Shown: piece after piece, positions 11,381 through 21,530 of the stretch
Numbering within the stretch: the first letter of the stretch is position 1
Layout of the letters: each line of letters opens with the position of its first letter
The notes under the pieces: model-generated
Seen by the model: the letters and a program-made list of their open reading frames with translations, nothing else
Told to the model about the DNA's origin: nothing
The model's database searches: none
Program-made: the position numbers and the translations under genes
From: Cavenderia fasciculata
Lineage: Eukaryota > Evosea > Eumycetozoa > Acytosteliales > Cavenderiaceae
Reading direction: 5' to 3'
Assembly: GCF_000203815.1 (NCBI RefSeq)
Contig: NW_004457644.1
Location: 682,001 to 746,000, forward strand
Length of the DNA stretch: 64,000 bases

Positions 11381-11689
11381 TAAATGGGAAATAATAAACC
11401 ATACAAAGTAATATAGATGGACCAATTGACTGGAAAAAAAATAAAAAAAAGAGTAGAAATCAATCCCAATCGATACTGTATTCAAGTTGTAATCATCTAC
11501 GATGACGATTAGCATCAAAAATAAACAAAAAAAAAAAAGTGTAGAAATCAGTATAAATCAATTCCGATGGACTGTATTCAAGTTGTAATGAACTACGATG
11601 ACGATTAGCATCAAAAATAAGCAAAAAAAATGAAATTCCGGAAAAAAAATGAAATTCCTTCGGTGCCAAGAAAAAAACAACAAAATATA

Positions 11690-11770
11690 CGACATCTGCA
11701 GGGTTCGAACCTGCGCTCCCTAAGGAAACAGATTTCAAGTCTGTCGGCTTAACCACTCACCCAAGATGCC
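11690..11770 (-). tRNA. tRNA-Ser (anticodon UGA), second copy
   Basis: The sequence is identical over all 81 bases to the plus-strand tRNA at 8298-8378, with the same stems, long variable arm and UGA anticodon. Its 5' flank also has the TATA-like motif and GGCCTAGGCC palindrome. It is part of the inverted duplication and looks functional. Confidence 0.95.
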
Positions 11771-11836
11771 GACTGAAAGTTTTTTTGGCCTAGGCCTTTT
11801 TATACCCAATAAATTTCGCCCCCTTTTTTCTTCAAT

Positions 11837-12091
11837 TTATTGTCCTAATTTAATATATTTGATTCATTTCAATATAATATCCAATGGAACAATTAAAAAT
11901 GAAATGGCCAAACTAATAACAGATAGTACAAAAGCAAACAAAAAGAAAATTTTTGAGTATAAAAAGGCCTAGGCCCAAAAAACTTTGTAGAGGCTACCAT
12001 GATTTGAAAAGATGAGACCAGAGCAATAGGGACCAGCAATTCTCCCAAGAGAGCCAGCCGCTCCAATAATTCCCATCAAAGTTCCTTGAGA
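11837..12091 (-). pseudogene. Truncated copy of the MFS transporter 3' end
   Basis: The minus strand encodes the same tail as the gene at 6757-8231. It starts at SQGTLMGIIGAAGSLGRI and runs to the terminal LGQ-stop, but the last membrane helix is interrupted by an inserted copy of the tRNA 5' flank at about 11950-11986. Upstream of 12091 the similarity stops abruptly. There is no start, promoter or N-terminal half, so it cannot make a transporter. It dates from the inverted duplication that also copied the tRNA-Ser. Confidence 0.85.
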
Positions 12092-13275
12092 TGAAACCGC
12101 TGATAAAATCATACCCAATTGGATAGCTAAACGATTTAGCAGATTCTCCACCAATTGGGGCAAAGTAGCTGCACCATATCCATTCCTTCCTGTCGACTAA
12201 TAGAAATCATTATCTAACTACTTTAACAAAACACCAACCCATACGATAAGTTAGGATCTGGTCTTATCCGCATATGAAGAACCTATTCTCGCATGGAATA
12301 ATCACCATCTATTACAACCTATTTCCTATAATATATTCTATTACCTCTGTATCTAACCTAGTAAATAGAGCAGTTAGTATCTGGGAACTAACTGCCACAA
12401 CATCTTTCTCTCATTCTATTACTATTAGTCCAATTACTGTCAGTGACCCAACCAATTTCCAAGTAGAATCTAGATTAAGTCATTTACAAGAGTCAACAGA
12501 CTTTGATCGATAACAATGAACCATTAATGTGATTGTAATTAAATGTTGTTTATCCTGGACACTGTATAATAGTTGTATGTGGAAAAGAAGAATGTTAGAC
12601 ACGATAAAAGAGCAATATAAGAGTAATAATTATTTATACTGTCCTCAATGACGGATCATCGATAGACATCACCCATTTGATTCAATAAGAATCTATTCTG
12701 GTTACACTATGCAGAAAATGGTTGATGAATCAAACGGGTGATGTTTTGGGCAAGCTGCTTCATCGGTGGAAGTCCCAAAGAACCAAAGATGATCCCACGG
12801 ATGAATGTGGTGGTTATCAGTCTGTGTACTAGGCATCGGATAATCTAGTATTGGTTGGACACGTAATGTGCACGCCTTTGGTATTGACAACCGTACCAAT
12901 AAGCACAACCTCTTTCTGACTTGTTCTTGTTGGATGTAACACTACTAAAGTAACGGCGGTGCGCAGCTAATAGTATTGTCACAATACATACCTCCTATTA
13001 TTTCACAATGAAAAGGTGATAAAATCGATCGTTTGGCTTGATTCTTTTTTTTTTTTTTTTTTAATTAAATTCTTTTGTGTGTGGGTTTCACCAACAACTC
13101 AAGATTGGTCAGTTGAATTACTAATAATAATACTGTGTTTATTAGTAATCTTTTTTTTGTATATATAAAATTTGTAAATTAATCATTATCATTCAATCAT
13201 TAGTATAGTAGTCGTAGTAGTAGTAGTAGTAGTAGTAGTTAATAGTCACAACATCGATCATCAACAATCAAATTA
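12092..13275. other. Gene-free region of unusual, non-homopolymeric DNA
   Basis: From 12092 to about 12960 the DNA is richer in G+C and freer of A/T runs than other intergenic stretches. It carries short open segments on both strands but no gene I can name. An inverted repeat lies at 12667-12684 / 12726-12743. After ~13030 it returns to AT-rich promoter-like DNA with a TAG-triplet tract near 13208-13240, just upstream of the RING/TRAF gene. An old mobile-element remnant is possible but unproven. Confidence 0.35.
12667..12743. repeat. Inverted repeat, 18-base arms
   Basis: Arm CATCACCCATTTGATTCA (12667-12684) faces TGAATCAAACGGGTGATG (12726-12743) with one mismatch and a 41-base loop. It could form a hairpin in RNA or mark an element end; no function is known. 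Confidence 0.6.
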
Positions 13276-14844
13276 ATGGAACCAATACCATTAGAGACAG
13301 TAATTGTTGATCAAGAGATTGTCAAAGAGTTACAGTGTGGAATCTGTCTACAGATTATAAACAAACCTAGACAATGTTTACAAGGTCATCTATATTGTCT
13401 TGATTGTATATCACAATATTTAAAGAAATCTCAAGAATGTCCAACATGTAGAACATCTTTAAATGTTGAAAAGTTATCACGTTCTTTATTTGTTGAAAGA
13501 CATTTAAGAAATTTAAATGTAATTATAGATAGATTAAAACACAAAAACAATTGTTATTTAGTCATTTATTAATTTAGTTTCTTTTTATTTATTTACCTAG
13601 GTATGGTGTAAATATCATTTTGAAAATAAAGGAGGAGGAAATAATAATGTATGGGAAGTTGATGAACAAGGATGTAATGAAATATTGACAATGGAGAATT
13701 CTACAAGACATGAAAATACTTGTGAATATAGTTTTGAACCTTGTAAACTATCTTCAGATTGTGGATTGATTAGAAAGATTCAACTAGTTGATCATTTGGA
13801 AAAATGTCCAAAAAGACCTATCAAATGTGATCATTGTTTAATTGAGTATCCATTTTCTGATATTGATGTAAGAAATTGAAAAAAAAGAAAAGCAAAAAGA
13901 AAAAAAAGAAATAATATTAAAATACTTTTTTTTTTTTTTTAGAAACATTTATTAGAATGTGAAATGATTGAAATTCAATGTGACAAGTGTAATACAAAAT
14001 TATTAAAAAGAGATTTTGAAACACATAAATTAAATGAATGTCCAAATTGTCATGTTCATTGTCCATTTTTTGATTCTGGTTGTTTAAAAATGGTAAAAAA
14101 AAAAAACAAATCAAATCAAATCAAATCAAAATCAATCAATCATTAATTTTTTTATTTATATTTAGTTTGATAGAAAGAATTTACAAGAACATATTGATAA
14201 ATCACTTGGAGAACATTTAATTTTAATGAAAAACAATTATACACAATCCATTTCATCATTGAAAAAGGATTTCAATCAACAATTAAAAGAAAAGGATGAC
14301 CAAATTAAAAAATTGGAAAAAGTTTTAAATGATAAACGTAAATATATATATATAAAATAATAATAATCATTTATTTATTTATTTATTTATTTATTTAATT
14401 TTAGATGAACCAGATACAAAAATTGAATGGTGTGTAAAAAATTATAGTATAGCAAAGAAAAAAGGATATATTCAATCGGAAAAGTTTGTTTTGGGAGGAT
14501 TTCAATGGTTTTTGGGATTCTATACAGATGGAGATAGCGCCGACAGCAAAGGATACATTAGCATTTATCTATTTCTCGATACTCATCAAATCCCAAAAGG
14601 AAAGAGTTTGGCTTTGGAATATTACCTCAAATTTTTTAATCATCGCGATCCTAGTCAATCTGTGAAAAAGGAATTTAGAACAACCTTTCCCATCAAGGGT
14701 GGCAGAGGTTGGGGTGATAGAAAGGCTGTCAAAAGTGCTCTTCTCGATTCTAGTGGTTTCATAAAGGATGATACCTTGTTGGTAAAGGCTGAAATTAATG
14801 TAAAAAAAACTTGTTGGTCAATTGATCAAGAACCTGATACTTAG
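13276..14844 (+). CDS. RING / TRAF-type zinc finger / MATH domain protein
   Basis: The exons are 13276-13518, 13601-13867, 13943-14092, 14166-14337 and 14405-14844, giving 423 residues. An N-terminal C3HC4 RING spans about residues 21-60 (CGICL, GHLYCLDC, CPTC). Cys/His-rich TRAF-type fingers follow at about 110-215, then a Lys/Glu/Gln coiled coil (about 230-280). The C-terminal MATH/TRAF domain starts near IEWCVKNYS and includes GGFQWFLGFYTDG. The architecture is that of TRAF-like E3 ligases, which are abundant in dictyostelids. By family knowledge it probably transfers ubiquitin to partners bound by the MATH domain; substrates are unknown. A triplet TAG repeat precedes the start codon by about 40 bases. 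Confidence 0.88.
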
Positions 14845-15379
14845 AAAAAAACAAAGAAAAAAAAATAGCTAAAGCTTAAAAACTGTTGTATAAATTAATG
14901 TAAATAATTAAATAGAATAAATAGAATAAATAATTTTGTTTCAATGTCTTGGTTTACTTGTTGTTAACCAACAACAGAGAAATAGAGAGTTACCATGATG
15001 TCATCCTTCATTTGTCGTTGATTGTATTCTTATTTGAAATCCTTTAATAACTTGTTCAACCAAACTATCTCATCATGGTTTTTTGTTAAAAAAGAATAAA
15101 AAAATGGTTTGGATTCTGTTAAAGATTGGGTCATTTCATCGGTAATGAGAAGTTGTTTCTTTCCATATCCAACGATGAGTAGAACCAGAATAAAGCAAAA
15201 AGAATGAAATCCACTTGAAACACGGCAAAAAAGTGTGGACTGGAAAACTGGAAAAAAAAACTGGAACAGATTTTTTAAAATCAATGTTTTGGTGATCAGG
15301 TTTTGTTGGAAATCAATCAAACTTGGAACCAGAATACAGCAAAAAGAATGAAATCCACTTGAAACAAGGCAAAAAAGTG
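14845..15379. other. Gene-free stretch with a 60-base direct repeat
   Basis: The 3' flank of the tRNA-Ala gene is present twice (15182-15241 and 15326-15385). A 96-codon minus-strand frame (15030-15320) runs across one copy and has no recognisable domain; it is not called. Confidence 0.5.
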
Positions 15380-15385
15380 TGGACT
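15182..15385. repeat. Direct repeat of the tRNA-Ala 3' flank
   Basis: Two ~60-base copies, 15182-15241 and 15326-15385, are offset by 144 bases and differ at only a few positions. The second copy runs into the tRNA-Ala gene and includes its last bases. The first copy keeps those tRNA-derived bases and then diverges. Confidence 0.8.
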
Positions 15386-15452
15386 AGAAGGGTATCGATC
15401 CCTTTACCTCTCGCATGCTAAGCGAGCGCTCTACCATCTGAGCTACAAGCCC
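15380..15452 (-). tRNA. tRNA-Ala (anticodon AGC)
   Basis: The reverse complement starts GGGCTTG and ends CTAGTCC plus discriminator A. It has a D arm GCTCAGATGGTAGAGC, anticodon stem CTCGC/GCGAG with loop TTAGCAT (AGC), and T arm AAGGG-ATCGATA-CCCTT. The acceptor stem has one T-T mismatch and one G-T pair. It is 73 bases long and intronless. Confidence 0.93.
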
Positions 15453-15618
15453 AATTTTTTGGATGAGACCAAAAACAATTTTGCGGTATTTATACCGCCC
15501 GCAAAAATTTTAAGTTTAAATTCAGAATGGATAGTCCAAAGTGAAAAATATATTTTTGTAGAAAATAATAATAATATTATCAAAAAATCTTCAATTTATT
15601 AATTTTTTTTATTTTTTT

Positions 15619-17532
15619 TTATTGATGAGAAGCAACAAAACTATCAATAATAAAAGGTTTATCGGTAGAAGAATAAGGAGTAGAAGGAATATTAAAAGGT
15701 ATTTGATCAACCCAACAAGGAGGTTCAAAGTCATTGTATAAACGGTCGTTGAGCAAGACTACACCAATTTCATAGTTGGACAATTGAATTTGAGTTTGAT
15801 TTTTTTGTATCTTTCCCCAAGCGGCGGGTGAAAGGTTATGACTACCCACATAGATCCAATCATATCTCTTGTTTTTACCAATGGTTGTGACACCGACATT
15901 TACCTTGGTATGCAACAGCATATTACCACGATGAGGATGACGATGTTTGATCAATGTCATAGAGTTTCGTGGAAATGTCTTGTCATCGTATGACTTGTCT
16001 TGAAACCTAATAATCGAAGCACTTTGCATTCTTTTATGATTTGAAGTGATCCATGAAACAGTTGGAAATAATATATGTAATGATTTACTAATATCCTCCA
16101 AATTATTTTTTGGTATTCTACAACTTTCTAAAAAATGTTGATTCCAACCACTATTTACATTTCCCAATGATGAACACTAAAAAAAATAAATTAAAAATTA
16201 ATAAATAGAATATATATATATTATATTACATTTTAAACTTACTTGACTAAAAACATCTCTTTTAAAATTATCTATTTTTAAATTTAAATCTTTTTCCTTT
16301 TGATTATAATAACTTGTCAATACAGATCTTAATTTTAAATGACCATAGGAATTTAATGTTGCACCATTATGAAACCCAGGAATCGATATAATCAATTGAG
16401 CCTTTGCACATTCAAAGTCAAATTGATCCAAGAATTTTGTTTCAATTTTAAAACAATTTAATAATGTTTTTAATGAAATTTGAAAATCATTTGTTGTAGT
16501 AGTAGTAGTAGTAGTAGTAGGTTTTTTTGTTGTCATCTGTTTTAATGATAAACTTATAGTTTTAGAGGTTGAAGGAATAGGTTTAAGAGTAGGAGTAGTG
16601 GCCAGAGGAGGAGGAGGAGGAGGTAATTTTTTTTGGAAATCCTGATACCAAATTGTTTGACCAATTCTAATATAATCCTCTTCAAATGGATTTGCTGATG
16701 GTACTACAACTCTAATATAATCTTTATATAACAACTAAATAAAACAATTAGATAATTTATAAATTAGATATAAATATTTAAATATAATTACCAAAATTAA
16801 TTTACTATGCATACAACCATATAAAACATGTACCAAGATTAAGGTAATATTTTGAATAACAGTAGTACCTTTTTTCTTTGGATCACCACAATCAATGACA
16901 AATGTCATTGGTATATCCTTTCTACCTTTTTGTGAACGTATAATTTCATTCATCATCCATTCAGTATCCATACCAAATCCCATTGCAATCACACTTTCCA
17001 ATCCACTTGGTGATATAATATCTCTAAATGTTAATGTCTTTGGTGTAGTACTACTATTATTATCATTACTTTCACCATAAATTCTATTTAGATAGAATGA
17101 CTCTCCAGAAGAAAAAGAAGAAGAAGAAGAAGAAGAAGAGGTAGTAAAAGTATTGTTTGATTTTTGTTGTTGTTGTTCTTTTTGATGATCTAATAATGAT
17201 TGTTGAATTGCATATTCTAAATCATCATCATATTCTTGATCAATCTTTGTTTTCTTTGTTGATGTTGTTGATGTAGTAGTAGCAGTTGATTTAATTGATT
17301 TGAATGGTTGTGTAAAGGTTTCATCTAAATCTTCTGGTTCTGTATCATCATCATCATCAACATTTATGATTTGTGATGTACTTGATCTCTTTTTATTATT
17401 ATCATTGTCATTATTATTATTATACTTTGATTTATAAACCAAAGGTGGTGAATCTATATTATCTTCTGGTTCTGTTGATTCATCTTCTTCTTCTTCTTCT
17501 TGATCAATATCTTGTATCTTTGATTTACTCAT
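15619..17532 (-). CDS. tdp1: Tyrosyl-DNA phosphodiesterase 1 with an N-terminal ubiquitin-interacting motif
   Basis: The exons are 17532-16792, 16734-16243 and 16176-15619, giving 596 residues. The enzyme has two HKD half-sites of the phospholipase D superfamily. The first is GCMHSKLIL at about residue 240, and it ends exon 1. The second is LLHTKVNV, followed by GSHNLSPAAWG near the C-terminus. By family knowledge it hydrolyses the 3'-phosphotyrosyl bond left by stalled topoisomerase I and acts in the nucleus. The ~170-residue N-terminus is acidic with Asp/Glu and Ser runs. It contains DDLEYAIQQSLLDHQKE, a good match to a ubiquitin-interacting motif. Exon joins keep frame exactly and restore the first HKD context, so the model is secure. 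Confidence 0.9.
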
Positions 17533-17722
17533 TGTGAAAGAAAAAAAAAAAAATTTAAACTCCTCGCCACCTTTTTGATCAATTAAACAAATAAATAATA
17601 TTATATATTTTTTTTTTTTTATACACCGAATACAAACAAATACTATATACTATATAATATATTAATTATATAGTTTTTTGTATTGTTTTTTTTTTATTAC
17701 TTTTTTACTTTATACTTTTTTT

Positions 17723-18789
17723 TTACTTCTTGTTGGTCCAGATAAGAGTATTATGACGATCAATAAGTTGCAAAGCACCATGATTGGTAAAGTGAAGCTT
17801 GAGTGGTTGTTGACCCTTGTTGTCGGTACCAGAAGCCCAAGTTGGCTTGCTGTTGATGTCATACAAGACCAAGTTACCATCGTGTTGCATGGTCAATCTG
17901 AATGGGCCTTGTCCCTTGTTATCGGTACCAGTAGCCCAGATGGAGTGTCTTGGCTCCCAAGATTGGCCTTGGTAGACGACCAAGTTACCGTCTTCTTGCA
18001 TGACGAGGTTGAATTGACCGTGGTTGACGGCCGAGACGTTGGAAGAGTGCAAGCCAGCGCCGCAGGACAATTCGTGACCTGGGAAGTAAGACTTTCCACG
18101 GTGGTGGTGTGGATGGAGGAGGTGGTGAGAAGATGGACCTGGGTATGGAGAGGCGGCAGATGGGTATGGAGTGGCTGCTGGATAGGCTGATGGGTATGGG
18201 GTGGCAGCGGGATAGGCTGGTCCAGTGGTAACAATCACATTGGGATAGTAGGTAGTGGTAGTGGTTTGTGGCACCTGTGGTTGTGGTTGCTTTTGTGGTG
18301 GAACTTGTTGACTCTTGAAGATGACGGCTCCTTGGCTGTCGACAACCTCCAAAATACCAGTTGGATTAAGGTAAGCAATATGTGGTCCACGACCTACATT
18401 GTTGGTGTTTGATGCCCACAATGGCTTTGAATTTCCATCATAAACAACTAAATTCTAGAAAAAGAAAAAGAAATAAAAAAAAAGAAAAGAAATAAGTAAA
18501 GAGTGTGAGGGAGAGGAGGAGGAGGAGGTTGTTTTTTTGTTTCTTTTTCTTTTCTACTTACACCATCAGCTTGCATTGTGCATCTAGCTACTCCATGGCC
18601 CTTACCGTTTGTTCCACTTGACCAAACAGCATTGTTTGGTGTAAAGACGTTACCGCAATACAAAACAAGATTTGAATCTTCTTGCATCACCAAATACCAG
18701 CCTCCTGATGAGATGTAGTTTGGTTGAACATTGGAAGTAATTGATGTATTGCAGAGAATACGATCAGCGACAAATGAAGATGACATCAT
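17723..18789 (-). CDS. Comitin-like protein with two bulb-type lectin domains
   Basis: Exons 18789-18562 and 18454-17723 give 319 residues; the intron is phase 0. Four copies of the mannose-binding signature QxDxNxVxY are visible: MQEDSNLVLY, MQADGNLVVY (split by the intron), MQEDGNLVVY and MQHDGNLVLY. They form two lectin blocks at about residues 20-125 and 190-319. Between them is a Pro/Tyr/Gly-rich linker with repeated ATPYPSA-type units and a His-rich patch. D. discoideum comitin, which ties Golgi membranes to actin, has a single such lectin domain plus a Gly/Pro/Tyr tail, so this is a related but double-headed form. There is no signal peptide, which fits a cytosolic protein. Residues 1-20 show no obvious targeting signal. 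Confidence 0.8.
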
Positions 18790-19186
18790 GGTTGAAAGTA
18801 TAGAGATTTATCTGTTTGTATGTGTGTATATGTAAAAAAAGTAAATTAAATGATGATGATGATGAAAAAACAAGCAAGGTGCTCTGCAATATCTTTCTGT
18901 TTGCTTTAATTTGCTTTGGATATTTATAAAAAAACAAAAAAACTGGCTCCTTAAAAAGTCGAGTGTCCTCTCCAAATTTCTGAGAGTCTGGTGAGCCGCT
19001 TCGTTGAAAGGTGTGTCATTCCTTAAAAACTAGCGATTTTGTCATTCTGGGAGACACGTGATTAACCGGGTTAATCCATAAACAAACACCTTTAGAGATT
19101 CTTTTTTAGAAGATTATAAACACTAATCACTTTATTTTTAGTTTTATAAGAGGAGGTAGGTTTCAAAGATGATGTCACACTTGTCA
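18790..19186. promoter_or_regulatory. Promoter region of the comitin-like gene
   Basis: AT-rich DNA sits between the lectin start and the 3' end of the PAS gene. A CACGTG E-box core at 19055-19060 abuts a 15-base palindrome at 19061-19075. A TATA-like tract lies at about 18920-18935 in the minus orientation. Confidence 0.4.
19055..19075. promoter_or_regulatory. E-box plus adjoining palindrome
   Basis: CACGTG (19055-19060) is followed directly by ATTAACCGGGTTAAT (19061-19075), a perfect inverted repeat around one base. The position is ~270 bases upstream of the lectin start codon. A role in binding a dimeric factor is inferred. Confidence 0.4.
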
Positions 19187-21530
19187 TCATGAAACCTTGG
19201 GTTTGATGGCTCGCTGAACCAGAGCATCCAAGGTACCATCTATAAGAGGGTTCTTGATGATAAATGTTTCTACACTATCCAAAAACAAACGGTGATCGAT
19301 AAATGCAAGGGGAACCAAAAGTACTATTTTGGACTTTACAAATGATAGGTTTTTTTTTTCAATTAAAAATTCACAACATGTATCTTCGACAAATAATAAT
19401 AAACATTCTATCAATTCCTTTTCAATTATTTCTTCCTAAAATAAAAAAGTTAGAATATTTTGGTACATATATAATTTTCTTTTTTTTTTTGATCTTACAA
19501 AATTATTTTTAAAAATTAAATTTGTTGATTTTGTTGATTGATTTGATTGAAATCTATTTTTTAAATATTGATCTTTAGTAATAACTAGTATTTTAGGTAT
19601 ATTAACTACATTATTATTATTATTATTTTCTATTCCAGTCATTTGTTGTTGTTGTTGTTGATTATTATATTGATTAAATAAAAATAAAAAAGTTTGATTT
19701 GGTAATTCTTTAATATCAATCAAACCATCACCAACTTGTTCTACTATTTGTTGTATATTTAAAGTTTTTATAAATTGAGGAAAAGATTTTATAAAACTAG
19801 ATTGTTTTAAATCACCCAATTTAGAAAATACCTCTAATATATCCATTCCAATTATATTATTATCTTGATTAAAAGATTCTAAAATAAAACCATTATGATT
19901 TGTCAAGATGATTGATTTTTCCTCTTTTACTTTTAATTCATCTAGAATTAATGATTTTGATAAACTTTCAGCTTGAATAGTTTGACGATAAACAAAACCA
20001 GAGGCTATATTTGACATTACTTTTAGAGTATTTTGTTCAATTGCTGAAAATTGTCTTTGAGCAACCGTTCCAATCGTAATAAAGCCATATGGAATACTAC
20101 TATCATAATTACCAAAATGAGGAATAAATTCAGTTGTTACACTTTTCATTCCTAAACGAATCATCAAAGGTGATATATAATTTTGATAGAGCATTGAATA
20201 AATGTTTGGTTGTAGGTAGACCATATTATTTGCTTGATCGATTCTTTTAAACATTTCAGAGAGTGGGTATTGTTCTAGAGGGGATGATGGGATGTCTTCG
20301 TAAAAGTCACGACGTTCCATTTGAACTGGATCGATTGGTGGATCAGCTGCCGCCGCATGATGGATAGAATCTTGTTGTTTTTGATGTAATTGTTGTTCTG
20401 GTGTTTGTGGTTGCATAGTTTCTATACATTGTTGCCAAAATCTTTCAGGTAATTGTATGGTATAATCTTGATCAATGTTTACATTGTGTTTTTGACCAAT
20501 ACGCAGTAAACAAGGATTGTTTGAATCCACCAAAAATATTATCGATCCATTTGAAAGAAATGAATAAGTCAACGATTTTAATATAGATTTAAAAAATATT
20601 AATCTATTTGCATTTGAAAAAGAAGAAGAAGAAGAAGTAGAAGAAGAACTTCCTGGATTATTTAATAAATATTCTGAACATTTTAATAATGATTCCTAAA
20701 AAACAAATAAAAATAAATAAATAAATATTGTTTTTCTTTTTTTTTTTATGATTTTCTTCTTACTAATTGTTTTTTAACAGTAATAGTTTCATGTTTTGAA
20801 TGCCACATATCAGTAACATCTAAACAAGAACCAACATAACCAAGGAATTTTTGATCAGGTGAAAAACGTGGACATCCAGTATCAATCAACCATCTATAGA
20901 CTCCATCGTGACGCATGGCACGATATTCAAGTTTAAATGAAGTACGATTGTGGAATGCTTCCATATAGATGGAGAATATTCGTACCAAGTCTTCTCGATG
21001 TACAATTTCAGTCCAACCATCGCCCAATTCCTCTTCTACCGATCGACCTGTAAACTCGTACCATTTCTTGTTAAAATAGATTGCTTTGCCATCGACACCA
21101 GACATCCATAAAAGAAAAGGTGATGCATCTGCAATCACTTTAGCAACAGTCTCTGAAAATTGATCCAATGATTGACCTTGTTGTAAATGTGGAAATGTCA
21201 CTGCATTTTGATCAATATTTGATTCCATTTGTTGAATTCTATTTGTTAATGATTCTACCTAAAATAAAAAAAAAAACAAAAAGTAAATATAAAAGTAGAA
21301 AAAGCTTTCTTCTTTTTCTTTGTACTTACTACAAATCTAAGATATTCCAATTCTTGTTGAACATTCATATTTTCGTCATTATTCTTTAATTCTAATTGTT
21401 GTTGATAAAGTATTTGTTGTTGTTGTTGTTGTTGTTCTTCTTGATCATTATAAAAGTCAACATCTGAGATGAGTGTATCATTATCAATATCATCATCATT
21501 TTCTTCATTATTTTGGTTTGTTGACGACAT
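19187..21530 (-). CDS. PAS-domain protein with C-terminal degenerate signalling domains
   Basis: The exons are 21530-21330, 21258-20764, 20695-19499 and 19435-19187, all phase 0, giving 713 residues. An acidic, Gln-rich N-terminus leads into a short coiled segment, then a PAS fold with PAC tail at about residues 105-222. PAS landmarks are FLLWMSGVDGKAIYFN, YEFTGRSVEEELGDGW, MRHDGVYRWLID and GYVGSCLDVTD. The middle (about 330-450) contains FGNYDSSIPYGFITIGT and a helix, and resembles a GAF-like sensor only weakly. The last ~120 residues begin PKILVITKDQ and contain KIVLLVPLAF and FIIKNP, echoing a response-regulator receiver without the phospho-acceptor Asp. No histidine-kinase H-box or ATPase motifs are visible. 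It is probably an intracellular sensor or scaffold; the ligand is unknown. Confidence 0.7.

Larger units (their letters stand above)
11381..12091. repeat. Right arm of inverted duplication, with internal tandem copies
   Basis: This is the reverse complement of 8016-8580 with insertions. Two tandem ~90-base copies occupy about 11450-11630; each includes the word ACGATGACGATTAGCATC. A second copy of the tRNA 5' flank (TATA-like motif plus GGCCTAGGCC) lies at about 11950-11986, inside the transporter-derived part and in the opposite orientation to the arm's own tRNA. The arm contains an intact tRNA-Ser and a broken transporter 3' end. Confidence 0.8.

Noticed and set aside
12100-12960. Assignment of this block to a named retroelement or DNA transposon
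   Set aside because: No terminal repeats, reverse transcriptase or transposase motif could be recognised by eye.
15030-15320. 96-codon minus-strand frame near tRNA-Ala
   Set aside because: It crosses a direct repeat of the tRNA flank and shows no recognisable protein family.
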